A stretch of DNA of 10,390 nucleotides from Candidatus Dadabacteria bacterium (GTDB taxonomy: Bacteria; Desulfobacterota_D; UBA1144; Nemesobacterales; UBA2774), in NCBI GenBank assembly GCA_003229065.1, contig QIHJ01000199.1, forward strand, positions 1 through 10,390, read 5' to 3'. Position 1 is the stretch's first letter, and the number at the start of each line of letters is the position of its first letter. A model generated the notes under the pieces. The model made no database searches. It was not told where the DNA came from and was given only the letters and a program-made list of their open reading frames with translations. Shown one piece after another: positions 1 to 6,875 of the stretch. A program made the translations under genes and the position numbers.

Positions 1-366
1 CGAGTACTCAATAATCAGGTCGAGCCCGTTGGGGAGCCCTATCTGAAACGTAACTATTGCTGCAAGGATAATGCCGGTGGCGTCCCCGGCGATGCAGTGG
101 ATCATGGAACCCACGGACTGTTTCCAGTGGGGCTTTATGAACTCATCATGTGTCCCCGGCAGGGGCTGGCGGCAGGAGAGGAAAAATATAAACAGCCCTA
201 CAGGGCCCGTATATAGAACTATAAGGACCCAGGCGAGCTTCATTATTCCCATTGAAGGCGTATTGGTTTGTAGATCGTAAACCAGGAAGATGAGAGACAG
301 CCCTGTGAGTATGAACCAAAGAAGCAGCACGCCGCCTGCGATTGAATCTGGTATTATAGCTTCCAT
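1..366 (-). CDS. DUF4396 membrane protein, N-terminal part (runs off left edge)
   Basis: An open frame starts at ATG 366-364 and stays open to base 1, giving 122 residues, so the C-terminus lies outside the window. Hydrophobic segments fall at about residues 10-31, 42-64 and 96-110. Between the last two is a conserved-looking stretch with HWKQS (80-84), then HC (90-91) and GD (94-95). I recognise this pattern (W-K-Q-x-V-G-S, H-C-x-x-G-D) from the DUF4396 family of small bacterial membrane proteins, whose biochemical role is not established. Histidine, cysteine and aspartate close to a membrane segment might bind metal, but that is inference. The start is supported by AGGTG at 375-371, four bases before the ATG, and by a promoter at 415-444. 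The gene is divergent from the FUSC gene. The family call rests on memory of the motif, not on a search. Confidence 0.72.
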   Translation of the reverse strand, partial: MEAIIPDSIAGGVLLLWFILTGLSLIFLVYDLQTNTPSMGIMKLAWVLIVLYTGPVGLFIFFLSCRQPLPGTHDEFIKPHWKQSVGSMIHCIAGDATGIILAAIVTFQIGLPNGLDLIIEYS

Positions 367-414
367 TAATCACCTATATTTTTTTGGTATTCCCCCACTA
401 CGGACTTAATGGCC

Positions 415-444
415 ATTATCACATGAAAGTGATCTTATTGTCAA
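415..444 (-). promoter_or_regulatory. Sigma-70-type promoter for the DUF4396 gene
   Basis: On the minus strand a perfect -35 box TTGACA (444-439) is followed after 18 bases by GATAAT (420-415), one mismatch from TATAAT. Initiation would fall near 408, giving a leader of about 40 bases ending in the AGGTG ribosome site. The spacing is acceptable and the match is the best promoter-like match I found in the window. It is predicted from sequence only. Confidence 0.55.
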
Positions 445-453
445 CAATACTCT

Positions 454-459
454 TATAAT
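454..459 (+). promoter_or_regulatory. Possible -10 box (TATAAT) for the FUSC operon
   Basis: A perfect TATAAT lies about 54 bases before the GTG start of the FUSC gene. No good -35 box sits 16-18 bases upstream. The TTGTCA at 438-443 is only 10 bases away, too close to pair with it. If used, this promoter would overlap the minus-strand promoter of the DUF4396 gene back to back. Confidence 0.3.
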
Positions 460-512
460 AAAACTTTCGCGATGTATCAAAATATATCTCATAATACTTC
501 ATACTAAACATA

Positions 513-2756
513 GTGGACCTGCCAACTTATCTGAAGAAATTCCGTGTTAAATCCGCGCTTAAGGTTGTGTTGGCCGCGGTAATATGCATTCTGGTGAATA
601 ACATTCTTCACCTCGATGCAATATACCTGGCGGAGCTGTATACATTTTTGATATTAACCCTATTCCACGGTCAGGCTCTCAAGGTGGGCTTACAAACACT
701 CTTTGCAGTAATAGTGTTCGGTGCTATAAGTATCGGGATCACGTATCTGTTCCTGGATTCTAAGGTCATATATATAATCCTTATGAGTTTTGTGCTCTTC
801 TTGTGTATGACATTTATAAAAAAGTATTTTCTGGCAACGTTGCTAAGCGGTGTGCTGATAGCGATAACAACCTACATGGCTGTTAATGAATCTGTTACGG
901 AAGCTACCAATACAGCTCAAAATTTTGTATTGCAGATGGTCTTGGCTGTTATCGTGTGCTGGATAGTGGATGAGTATATATGGCCGCACAGGAGCCGCAG
1001 GACTTTTGACCTGACACTGTCCACAATGTTTTCCGAGTTGGGAAATCTCTATCAAAACTACACTGCTGAGGATATAGGCGGGAGATACGGCCATCATTCT
1101 ATATCGACCACTCTTGTTACTTTCTCAGGTCTCATGAATTTGCTTAAGAGAGTAGAGAGTGAGGAGGGGAGAAGTAAATACTTTCCTGTCGGCGCATATA
1201 TAAAGATGATTACATTCGGTAGAGGCATATACATAAAGACAGAGGTATTGGAGGAGTATGTTCTGAAACAGCATGATTTTCTAAGTGATGCCGAGGTCTC
1301 GGACGAGCTTAACAAAATCTTGCTCAATATCTCCGGGCGCTTTAGAGAGCTCTCGGACGCTGTTTCAGGAAATCGGGAGGCACGACTACAGGGTGATGAT
1401 ATCGGAAGCTCAATCAACTCATTACACAGCTATTATAAAAAGATACATGAGGTTAAGGGGAAAGAGGTTCAGTACTACGAGGACTTGCTGGCTTTCGGCG
1501 CAATGCTCCCGGTCTTGGACGAAGTAACTCTTAAGCTAAGTAAAATTGAGCATTTATATAATCTTATTCAGAGAAATGAATACCGTAAAATGCTGGAGCA
1601 GCGGGTGACGCACGCACCCGAAGTAGAAGAGATAAAGTCCAAGCCCTTTTTTCAATTTAATGACGAGACCGTTAAAGTCGGCATTAGAACTGTGATTATA
1701 TATTGGCTTCTTATACTCGGACAGGTAACTATAGATCTTCCGGGAGGTGCGCTTGTCTCGTTTTATGCAATTTTGTTCGGCATCATCCCCAACCTGGGTC
1801 AGGCGTTTATGAAAAGCAGCTACGGTATTGCGGGCATTGTTGCAGGAATAGTATTTGGATTTATTGCGCTAATTATAGTTTCGTTTACACCTCATTTTCT
1901 GATACTTTTGCTGCTGTTCTGTATGGGATTTTTCATTGCATCATTTGTGACTACAAGTCCGAGGGATATATCGGCTGCGGGTCTTCAGGCCGGTCTTGTA
2001 ATACCCTATGCTCTGCTTTACACTACGGGTCCCCAGGTTGATCTGGACGCCGCTATCACAAGGTTTTTAGCGTTACTTTCTGCCGCTTTTATCGGACTGA
2101 TAGTTCTTCATCTCGTATGGCCTGTAAACCCGTATACGCAGCTAAGACAAAATATATCAAAAGCACTTCGGGTAAGCGGCGGGATACTGGGAAAGCTCCT
2201 TATGTTCGATATAAAGGAGAAGGACAAGATAGACGCACTGGTAGTCCCATTGGCGGCGTCACTCCCTACGAGTACGGCGCTTCTTCACGATGCCGAGTAT
2301 ATAATGCGCGAAGAAAAGCTTCATTCAGAGGAATATCTCCATATAATAGAATCTCTGGAAGTGATGTTCGCCGACCTCGAAACCGTAAAAAGAATGGTTT
2401 ACAGTCATATGGACAGCGAGCTATTTCATATGTATCTCGGCCATATGTCAGATGATTATAAGATGCTCTGCAGCTACTTTGATGAGGTGTCTGCACTCCT
2501 CAGCTCTTCTAAAAGGGATATGACCGCTCAAATTTCAGACTTAAAAGTTAAGATTGAAGAGGACAGGCAGGTGTTCAGAGACTCGGATGTTTGGCGGAAA
2601 TATGAGCCCGGGGATATAGAAAGTAATGTTTTAGTTACGGCGAGCATAGACAGCCTGCTTGATTCGCTTTATAAAATCTGTTGCCGTATTAACACGATAA
2701 ACGGGATTGAAACCGGGCAGGATGTAACATTGCAAACCTCCGAAACTATGTCATGA
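513..2756 (+). CDS. FUSC-family inner-membrane transporter (AaeB/fusaric acid resistance type)
   Basis: The 747-residue protein has the two-half architecture of the FUSC family. A membrane block at about residues 15-155 ends in IWPHRSRR. A hydrophilic, helix-rich cytoplasmic region follows at about 160-385. A second membrane block at about 388-537 ends in VWPVNPYTQLR, and a soluble tail of about 200 residues completes it. The repeated W-P plus basic residues after each membrane block is typical of the family. FUSC proteins such as AaeB export aromatic carboxylic acids with an HlyD-type partner; one is encoded downstream at 4716. The substrate here is unknown. The soluble tail makes it somewhat longer than AaeB (about 655 aa). 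The start is GTG: an in-frame stop lies at 492-494, and no ATG or clear Shine-Dalgarno lies between, so initiation may be weak. It is the first gene of a four-gene plus-strand block. Confidence 0.85.
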   Translation: MDLPTYLKKFRVKSALKVVLAAVICILVNNILHLDAIYLAELYTFLILTLFHGQALKVGLQTLFAVIVFGAISIGITYLFLDSKVIYIILMSFVLFLCMTFIKKYFLATLLSGVLIAITTYMAVNESVTEATNTAQNFVLQMVLAVIVCWIVDEYIWPHRSRRTFDLTLSTMFSELGNLYQNYTAEDIGGRYGHHSISTTLVTFSGLMNLLKRVESEEGRSKYFPVGAYIKMITFGRGIYIKTEVLEEYVLKQHDFLSDAEVSDELNKILLNISGRFRELSDAVSGNREARLQGDDIGSSINSLHSYYKKIHEVKGKEVQYYEDLLAFGAMLPVLDEVTLKLSKIEHLYNLIQRNEYRKMLEQRVTHAPEVEEIKSKPFFQFNDETVKVGIRTVIIYWLLILGQVTIDLPGGALVSFYAILFGIIPNLGQAFMKSSYGIAGIVAGIVFGFIALIIVSFTPHFLILLLLFCMGFFIASFVTTSPRDISAAGLQAGLVIPYALLYTTGPQVDLDAAITRFLALLSAAFIGLIVLHLVWPVNPYTQLRQNISKALRVSGGILGKLLMFDIKEKDKIDALVVPLAASLPTSTALLHDAEYIMREEKLHSEEYLHIIESLEVMFADLETVKRMVYSHMDSELFHMYLGHMSDDYKMLCSYFDEVSALLSSSKRDMTAQISDLKVKIEEDRQVFRDSDVWRKYEPGDIESNVLVTASIDSLLDSLYKICCRINTINGIETGQDVTLQTSETMS

Positions 2757-2793
2757 AAAATTGCGGGCGCTTAAAATTACAGTACAATTTCCG

Positions 2794-2822
2794 TTTTGAT
2801 TTCTGAAAACAGGGGCTATAAT
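2794..2822 (+). promoter_or_regulatory. Possible promoter before the antiporter gene
   Basis: The 81-base gap between the FUSC and antiporter genes contains a perfect TATAAT at 2817-2822. A weak -35 (TTTTGA, 2794-2799, three of six matches) sits 17 bases upstream. Initiation would fall near 2829, leaving almost no leader for the GTG start at 2838 but about 36 bases for the ATG at 2865. The box would allow the antiporter to be transcribed separately from FUSC. Confidence 0.3.
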
Positions 2823-2837
2823 TGAGTCTCAGGCTCA

Positions 2838-4136
2838 GTGGCAGAGCCTTCGAGCTATACAGATATGGACTTATTTAACGTATTCGCGATACTGATTACG
2901 CTTACCGCCGTATTCAGCTTCATAAATGTGGTCTACATAAAGCTGCCCTCTACCGTGGGGGTAATGCTTGCGTCGCTTATTTCCTCTATTGTAATAATCA
3001 TCTCCGGTTATCTGGGCTTCGGGGGCATGGACTGGGCTGTCAAACTTGTCGAGGCCGCTGACTTCGACCACCTGGTGATGAACGGGCTTTTGAGCTTCTT
3101 GTTATTTGCCGCTGCATCAAGGGTGAATATTTCCGAGCTAAGAGAGTATAAGTGGACAATCTCTTATCTGGCGACTGTAGGGATTATCATCTCTACACTA
3201 TTCATCGGGTTTACCATCCATTGGTTATTCTCCCTTTTCGGTAAAGACCTACCGCTGATTTACACTATTATATTCGGAGCCATTATCTCTCCTATCGATG
3301 CTATTTTAGTACTGAGGCTGCTAAAGCAAGTAAATGCAAGTAAGGCTTTGGAGACCATTATTACCGGGGAATCTCTTTTTAACGACGCTGTTGCGGTAGT
3401 GCTGTTCGTTTTTCTAGTTGCAATTGCGGGCGGGGACGCTGAGTTCACAGGTGTTGACATAGCTAAATTCTTTGTCAAAGAGGCTTTGGGAGGGTTATTC
3501 CTGGGACTGTTCTTCGGTTATTTGAGTCATAGGATGATAGTAAAAATAATTAAAGAGGGCTCTAACAACCATATAGTTATCGTACTCATTACGCTTGCGC
3601 TTGTGTCCGGCGGGTACACGGCTGCCGAGCTTCTGGACGTGTCCGCACCACTTACGAGCGTGGTTGCGGGGCTGTTCCTGGCCAGGAGCAGGCGTCGTAA
3701 AACCGGTGAAGAGATGCCTATGCATGTGAGGTATGTGCATGATTTCTGGGATGTCGTCGACGAAGTGCTCAATGCGCTTCTTTTTGTTCTGATCGGGCTT
3801 GAGGTGCTGGTGCTCAATTTCCAAAAATCATTCTTTGCAGGATGTATTTTGGTTATTCCAGTGATTATTGTTGCCAGGTATATAAGCGTTGAAGCCCCGC
3901 TTTTATTTTTGAGGTTCTTTAGAAAGCTCCCGTCCTTAAAAGGGTTTGTAATGACGTGGTGCGGAATTAGGGGCGGAGTCTCTATAGCGCTCGCCCTTTC
4001 GCTCCCTGACTCGGAAGAGAGGGATGTAGTAATTGTTCTTACATACGTCGTTGTTATATTTTCCATATTCGTGCAGGGGCTTACATTGGGGAGAGTAATA
4101 AACTGGGCGAAACACAAAGAAGGCGAAATTAAATAA
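2838..4136 (+). CDS. CPA1-family (NhaP-type) Na+/H+ antiporter
   Basis: This 432-residue, almost wholly hydrophobic protein should exchange cytoplasmic Na+ or K+ for protons across the inner membrane. The key signatures are GESLFNDAVAVVLF at about residues 177-190, containing the N182-D183 pair that marks electroneutral CPA1 exchangers, and WCGIRGGVSIALALSLP at 374-390, with the conserved arginine R378. The segment SPIDAI (151-156) occupies the position of the unwound-helix motif that is usually SATDPV. There is no C-terminal TrkA-like or cyclic-nucleotide domain; the protein ends about ten residues after the last helix. The GTG start at 2838 is the most upstream possible, because a stop lies at 2823-2825. 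ATG 2865 is equally plausible and would give a family-typical N-terminus; neither has a clear Shine-Dalgarno. The gene sits between two efflux-pump genes, which suggests a shared function or regulation. Confidence 0.87.
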   Translation: MAEPSSYTDMDLFNVFAILITLTAVFSFINVVYIKLPSTVGVMLASLISSIVIIISGYLGFGGMDWAVKLVEAADFDHLVMNGLLSFLLFAAASRVNISELREYKWTISYLATVGIIISTLFIGFTIHWLFSLFGKDLPLIYTIIFGAIISPIDAILVLRLLKQVNASKALETIITGESLFNDAVAVVLFVFLVAIAGGDAEFTGVDIAKFFVKEALGGLFLGLFFGYLSHRMIVKIIKEGSNNHIVIVLITLALVSGGYTAAELLDVSAPLTSVVAGLFLARSRRRKTGEEMPMHVRYVHDFWDVVDEVLNALLFVLIGLEVLVLNFQKSFFAGCILVIPVIIVARYISVEAPLLFLRFFRKLPSLKGFVMTWCGIRGGVSIALALSLPDSEERDVVIVLTYVVVIFSIFVQGLTLGRVINWAKHKEGEIK

Positions 4137-4150
4137 GCACATTATTGGCT

Positions 4151-4156
4151 TATAAT
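4151..4156 (+). promoter_or_regulatory. Possible -10 box (TATAAT) before the lipoprotein gene
   Basis: The 110-base gap after the antiporter contains a perfect TATAAT but no convincing -35 box. Initiation near 4163 would give a leader of about 84 bases. The leader includes the AT-only palindrome TTATTAATAA (4224-4233) immediately before the Shine-Dalgarno. Chance occurrence in AT-rich spacer DNA is quite possible. Confidence 0.22.
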
Positions 4157-4246
4157 TAAATAGATGTTAGGTTTTATTCATCGCCGGAGCTTTATGATCT
4201 GTGTATATTCATAGCGCAGGCTGTTATTAATAATAAGGAGGAAGTG

Positions 4247-4660
4247 ATGAAAAAGACGATAACAATTAGAATTAGTGTTTTAGCCGTGCTCTCAGTATTT
4301 TTTCTTATGAGCTGCGCTGCGATAAAATCTCAGGACGCAGAGTCCACAGAGGAGCTCTTGGGCGCTGCCGGGTTTATTCTGATCCCTGCCGAAACACCTG
4401 AAGAAATTGCAAACCTAAACACCTTAACACCGCTTAAAGTAGAATTCAGCGTTAAGGACAATAAGCCCCTTTACTGGTATGCCGACCCCTATAGCTGTAA
4501 ATGCGTCTACACCGGCGACCAAGCTGCATATGAGCGTTATCAGAGATTAAATGTCGAGCAGAATATTGCTTACGAGGAGCAGGATGCCGCTCTCATGAAC
4601 GAGCAGGCCGCAGCCGACGCCAATATGTGGGGCTGGCTGGGCGGTCCCTGGGGCTGGTAA
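4247..4660 (+). CDS. Small predicted outer-membrane lipoprotein with Trp/Gly-rich tail
   Basis: I do not assign this 137-residue protein to a named family. A basic n-region (MKKTITIR) and a hydrophobic stretch lead to a lipobox-like LMSC with the lipidated cysteine at residue 23. Ala-Ala follows at +2/+3, which by the enterobacterial Lol rule favours the outer membrane. The mature part has an acidic linker, then LYWYADP (75-81) and CKCVYTGD (84-91, Cys-x-Cys), then AYERYQRL (94-101). A Gln/Glu/Ala-rich helix follows, and the tail MWGWLGGPWGW. The strong AAGGAGG at 4235-4241 lies five bases from ATG 4247 but only two from the in-frame GTG 4244, so I chose the ATG. Its place between the antiporter and the HlyD adaptor suggests an accessory of the efflux system, for example an envelope anchor. 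That is inference. Confidence 0.78.
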   Translation: MKKTITIRISVLAVLSVFFLMSCAAIKSQDAESTEELLGAAGFILIPAETPEEIANLNTLTPLKVEFSVKDNKPLYWYADPYSCKCVYTGDQAAYERYQRLNVEQNIAYEEQDAALMNEQAAADANMWGWLGGPWGW

Positions 4661-4715
4661 TACTCGTAAAGATTTGGGCTTACGGAGATTGGCAATTTAA
4701 TAGCCCGGGCCTGAA

Positions 4716-5825
4716 ATGAAACTCAAATATCTCTTTGGCAAATTAGGTATTAAGAGACCCGATTACACCGCACGGTTCTGGGTAATTCTGGTAGTTTGCA
4801 TTGTGGTGGTACTGATAATCTATTACGCGCTCCTGGACCGATATACGCCCTACACCGGCGACGCATATATACAGGCCTATGTGGTGCAGGTGGCCCCCCA
4901 AGTAGAAGGCCGGGTGGTGGCTGTGTACGTGGAGAATAACCAGTTTATCCGGGAGGGTGAGAAGCTTTTTAGCCTGGATCCCCGCCCCTATGAGTATCGG
5001 GTAGAGCAGCAGCGCGCCGAGCTTGTACAGGCCAAACAAGAAGTCGATCAGTACCGGAGCGATATCAGGGCTGCGGAGCAGGTGGTCAAGCAGTCTCAGG
5101 CGGAGCTTACCTATGCTCATAAGCTATATGACGACCTCCTGCCGCTTGCAGAGAAGAATTACGTAGCCCGTATTGAGCTCGATCGGGCGATTGACAAGTT
5201 AAACTCCCAAAAAGCGGTGCTGAATCAATCCATAGCCGAGTATGAGCGCACCGAGCAGGCGCTCGAATACACGATAGACGGAGAGTTCGCGCTAATCAGG
5301 CAAATGGAGTCGCAGCTTGCCTACTACCGGTACCAGCTGGAACAGACCACGGTATATGCGTCTGTGGACGGGTTCGTTACGAACCTTCAGCTTGTAAGCG
5401 GCTCCTATATAGACGTTGGGGATGCCGTTTTAACCCTTGTAGACGACGATAACTGGTGGGTAGTGGCTAACTTTAGAGAGAACAGCGTAGGAAGAATCCG
5501 CGAGGGACAAAAGGCTGAAATAAGTATTTCTCTGTACCCGGGTAAGATCTTCGAAGCCCGGATCGAAAGCACCGACTGGGGAGTGAGCGCAGGGCAGGGT
5601 ATACCCTCCGGCAATCTGCCAGATGTGGAGAACCCGGAGAACTGGATCAGCATCTCGCAGCGTTTTCCCGTAAGACTCACAATTACTGATCTGAACGAGG
5701 AGCAATACCCGCTTAGAATAGGAGGCTCGGCGAGTGTGGCTGTCTATACCGGCAGGAATTTCATATTAAACGGACTTGCCGGCTTATGGCTGCGAATCGG
5801 GAGCCTGATCGATTACGTCTATTAA
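4716..5825 (+). CDS. HlyD/EmrA/AaeA-type membrane-fusion protein of efflux pump
   Basis: The 369-residue protein is a periplasmic adaptor anchored in the inner membrane. A short basic cytoplasmic end precedes one transmembrane helix at about residues 22-40. The first half of a lipoyl-like domain spans 50-92 (VAPQVEGRVVAVYVENNQ, then G81 and LDPRPY). A long alpha-helical hairpin spans about 93-208. The second lipoyl half is at 213-243 (VYASVDGFVTNL, then G229). A beta-barrel region (VVANFREN, then GQKAEI) continues to about 345. The C-terminal LAGLWLRIGSLIDY resembles the YibH/YiaV branch of the family. Such adaptors bridge an inner-membrane transporter to an outer-membrane channel; the FUSC protein at 513 is the natural partner. 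No channel gene is visible. The ATG lacks a clear Shine-Dalgarno; the expected position holds the palindrome GCCCGGGC (4703-4710). The start was kept because of the basic N-terminus. Confidence 0.88.
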   Translation: MKLKYLFGKLGIKRPDYTARFWVILVVCIVVVLIIYYALLDRYTPYTGDAYIQAYVVQVAPQVEGRVVAVYVENNQFIREGEKLFSLDPRPYEYRVEQQRAELVQAKQEVDQYRSDIRAAEQVVKQSQAELTYAHKLYDDLLPLAEKNYVARIELDRAIDKLNSQKAVLNQSIAEYERTEQALEYTIDGEFALIRQMESQLAYYRYQLEQTTVYASVDGFVTNLQLVSGSYIDVGDAVLTLVDDDNWWVVANFRENSVGRIREGQKAEISISLYPGKIFEARIESTDWGVSAGQGIPSGNLPDVENPENWISISQRFPVRLTITDLNEEQYPLRIGGSASVAVYTGRNFILNGLAGLWLRIGSLIDYVY

Positions 5826-5847
5826 ATATCCCGGTGTATTTACAACA

Positions 5848-5884
5848 CTATTTTCAAACTCTTATAGATAGAGCTTGAAAATAG
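5848..5884. terminator. Candidate bidirectional terminator between convergent genes
   Basis: Arms at 5848-5861 (CTATTTTCAAACTC) and 5871-5884 (GAGCTTGAAAATAG) pair at 13 of 14 positions around a nine-base loop. They lie where the HlyD gene (ending 5825) and the glycosyltransferase gene (ending 5862) meet. The right arm encodes the last residues of the glycosyltransferase, so the hairpin overlaps coding sequence. The stem is AT-rich and no long T-run follows on either strand, so it may be a weak or factor-assisted terminator. Confidence 0.45.
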
Positions 5885-6587
5885 TCCAGAGGATTTTATA
5901 GCCTGCTTTAAAAGACCCGCTCAAGGTGCCGGTAATTTTGGATACCCCTATCCTTTTCCTGTAACTGACCGGAACCTCTGTACACCTGTACCCCGATTTA
6001 GCGGCCTTGACCTGCATCTCGACAGTCCAGCCGAATGTGGTGTCTGTCATTTCAAGCTCTAAGAGCTTCTCAAACTTTATTGCCCGGAAAGGGCCGAGAT
6101 CGGTGAACTTTACGCCGTATAGCCATTTTATGAGCGTTGTGGCAAGAGCGTTTCCGAACCTGGCCTGAGGGAGCATCGCGCCCGGCTCCGCTTCGCCCAG
6201 TTTCCTGGAGCCTATCACCATGTCGTAATCTTCATCGATAATGGGTTTTACAAGCTCTCTAATTTCTTCGGGGAAGTCAGAGTAATCACCGTCAATGAAC
6301 ACTATGATGTCAGGACTTTCGTTTAAGTTTTTTGCGTGCCCTATCCCCTTGAGGCATGCCTGTCCGTAGCCCCTTCGGGGCTCATCGATCACTGTAGCGC
6401 CGTGAGACCCTGCCACTTGCGCAGTTGTGTCCGTTGATGCGTTGTTCACGACAACGACTTCGCTTACGAAATCCTCCGGGATATCGGCCAGGACTTTGCC
6501 GATCGAGTCTTCCTCATTGTATGCGGGGATAATTACGAGAATTTTAGGGTTCATCTTATCAATGTGTATTCCAGGATAGGGATACAT
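5862..6587 (-). CDS. Family 2 glycosyltransferase, polyprenyl-phosphate mannose synthase-like
   Basis: This 241-residue GT-A fold enzyme should transfer a sugar from a nucleotide donor, probably to a lipid phosphate or a glycan precursor. Visible motifs are IIPAYNEEDSIG (19-30) at the nucleotide-binding end and VVVNNASTDTT (45-55). The metal-binding D-x-D is D99-G100-D101 in FIDGDYSD. TDLGPFRAI lies at 162-170 and the basic RIGVSKITGT at 212-221. These match the DPM1/DPG-synthase-like subgroup of GT2. There is no C-terminal membrane domain, so it is probably cytoplasmic or peripheral. The start is uncertain. ATG 6587 has AGGT three bases upstream, while ATG 6554 (residue 12) would begin directly at the conserved core but has no Shine-Dalgarno. 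It lies about 290 bases downstream of the flavoprotein gene, beyond a repeat region, so co-transcription is doubtful. The donor and acceptor cannot be read from the sequence. Confidence 0.85.
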   Translation of the reverse strand: MYPYPGIHIDKMNPKILVIIPAYNEEDSIGKVLADIPEDFVSEVVVVNNASTDTTAQVAGSHGATVIDEPRRGYGQACLKGIGHAKNLNESPDIIVFIDGDYSDFPEEIRELVKPIIDEDYDMVIGSRKLGEAEPGAMLPQARFGNALATTLIKWLYGVKFTDLGPFRAIKFEKLLELEMTDTTFGWTVEMQVKAAKSGYRCTEVPVSYRKRIGVSKITGTLSGSFKAGYKILWTIFKLYL

Positions 6588-6634
6588 ACTACCTGTTGGA
6601 AGGGAATTGAGGAACTTTTAAGGATGCAGGATGC

Positions 6635-6827
6635 GAGATTCTATCCCCATTCTAGTTTTCTTCCTGATTGAAGGAATGGATTAACAAATGAGATACTGAA
6701 ACAATTTCAGAATGACTAAAAATCTTCATACTCCCGGTCTTCGCTAAAGCTTCGCCTAGGCAGGCGAGAGCCTCAGTATGAGCGGTTTTTGTCAGTGCCG
6801 GGTTGTGAGAGATTGCCGCGAAATGAC
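6635..6827. repeat. Interspersed-repeat remnants with GAGAT...AATG-type hairpin units
   Basis: The gene-free stretch 6588-6875 has no convincing open frame but contains at least three units with a common layout: GAGAT, a short hairpin, then AATG(AC). Unit one is 6635-6679 (GAGATT, arms TTCCT/AGGAA, then AATGG). Unit two is 6690-6716 (GAGATA, arms CTGAAA/TTTCAG around CAA, then AATGAC). Unit three is 6809-6827 (GAGATTGCCGCGAAATGAC). Their complements read like the GTCATTCTGAA...TTTCAG...ATCTC repeats I remember from several environmental bacterial genomes. A larger nested hairpin lies between units two and three. This looks like a decayed mosaic of small interspersed elements. Confidence 0.45.
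6726..6781. other. Nested hairpin: outer TCATACT/AGTATGA, inner GCTTCGCCT/AGGCGAGAGC
   Basis: Outer arms TCATACT (6726-6732) and AGTATGA (6775-6781) are perfect complements. Inside them, GCTTCGCCT (6749-6757) pairs with AGGCGAGAGC (6762-6771) with one bulged G, around the loop AGGC. On the plus strand a TTTTT run follows at 6786-6790, but both flanking genes are on the minus strand. It is therefore more likely part of the repeat mosaic than a terminator for them. Confidence 0.4.
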
Positions 6828-6860
6828 AGTTATTAGATGCCGCTTGAAATCTACATGTGA

Positions 6861-6875
6861 GCGGACACAGTCCGC
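6861..6875 (-). terminator. GC-rich hairpin immediately after the flavoprotein stop codon
   Basis: GCGGAC (6861-6866) and GTCCGC (6870-6875) form a perfect six-pair stem with a three-base loop. It starts directly after the TAG stop of the flavoprotein gene (6878-6876). No T-run follows in the direction of transcription, so it could be a 3' stabilising hairpin or a Rho-assisted end rather than a classical intrinsic terminator. Confidence 0.35.

Noticed and set aside
146..373. A 75-codon minus-strand frame with its own ATG near the left edge
   Set aside because: It overlaps the DUF4396 frame in another phase and gives an Arg-rich, motif-free translation. The frame starting at 366 has the membrane segments, the conserved motif and the better ribosome site.
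438..459. TTGTCA and TATAAT as one plus-strand promoter
   Set aside because: Only ten bases separate the boxes, far from the usual 16-18. The same bases fit better as the minus-strand TTGACA.
3527..4117. A 196-codon open frame on the minus strand inside the antiporter gene
   Set aside because: It is antisense to a clearly conserved antiporter. The translation is Ser/Thr-rich with no recognisable motif, as expected for a shadow frame.
4703..4710. GCCCGGGC palindrome before the HlyD gene as an operator
   Set aside because: Eight self-complementary bases without a promoter or second copy are not enough; it is mentioned only as occupying the ribosome-site position.
6726..6790. Nested hairpin plus TTTTT as an intrinsic terminator
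   Set aside because: The T-run follows on the plus strand, where no gene reads into it. Both neighbours are on the minus strand.
6635..6827. CRISPR array
   Set aside because: The units differ in sequence and spacing and have internal palindromes. There are no identical direct repeats with uniform spacers.
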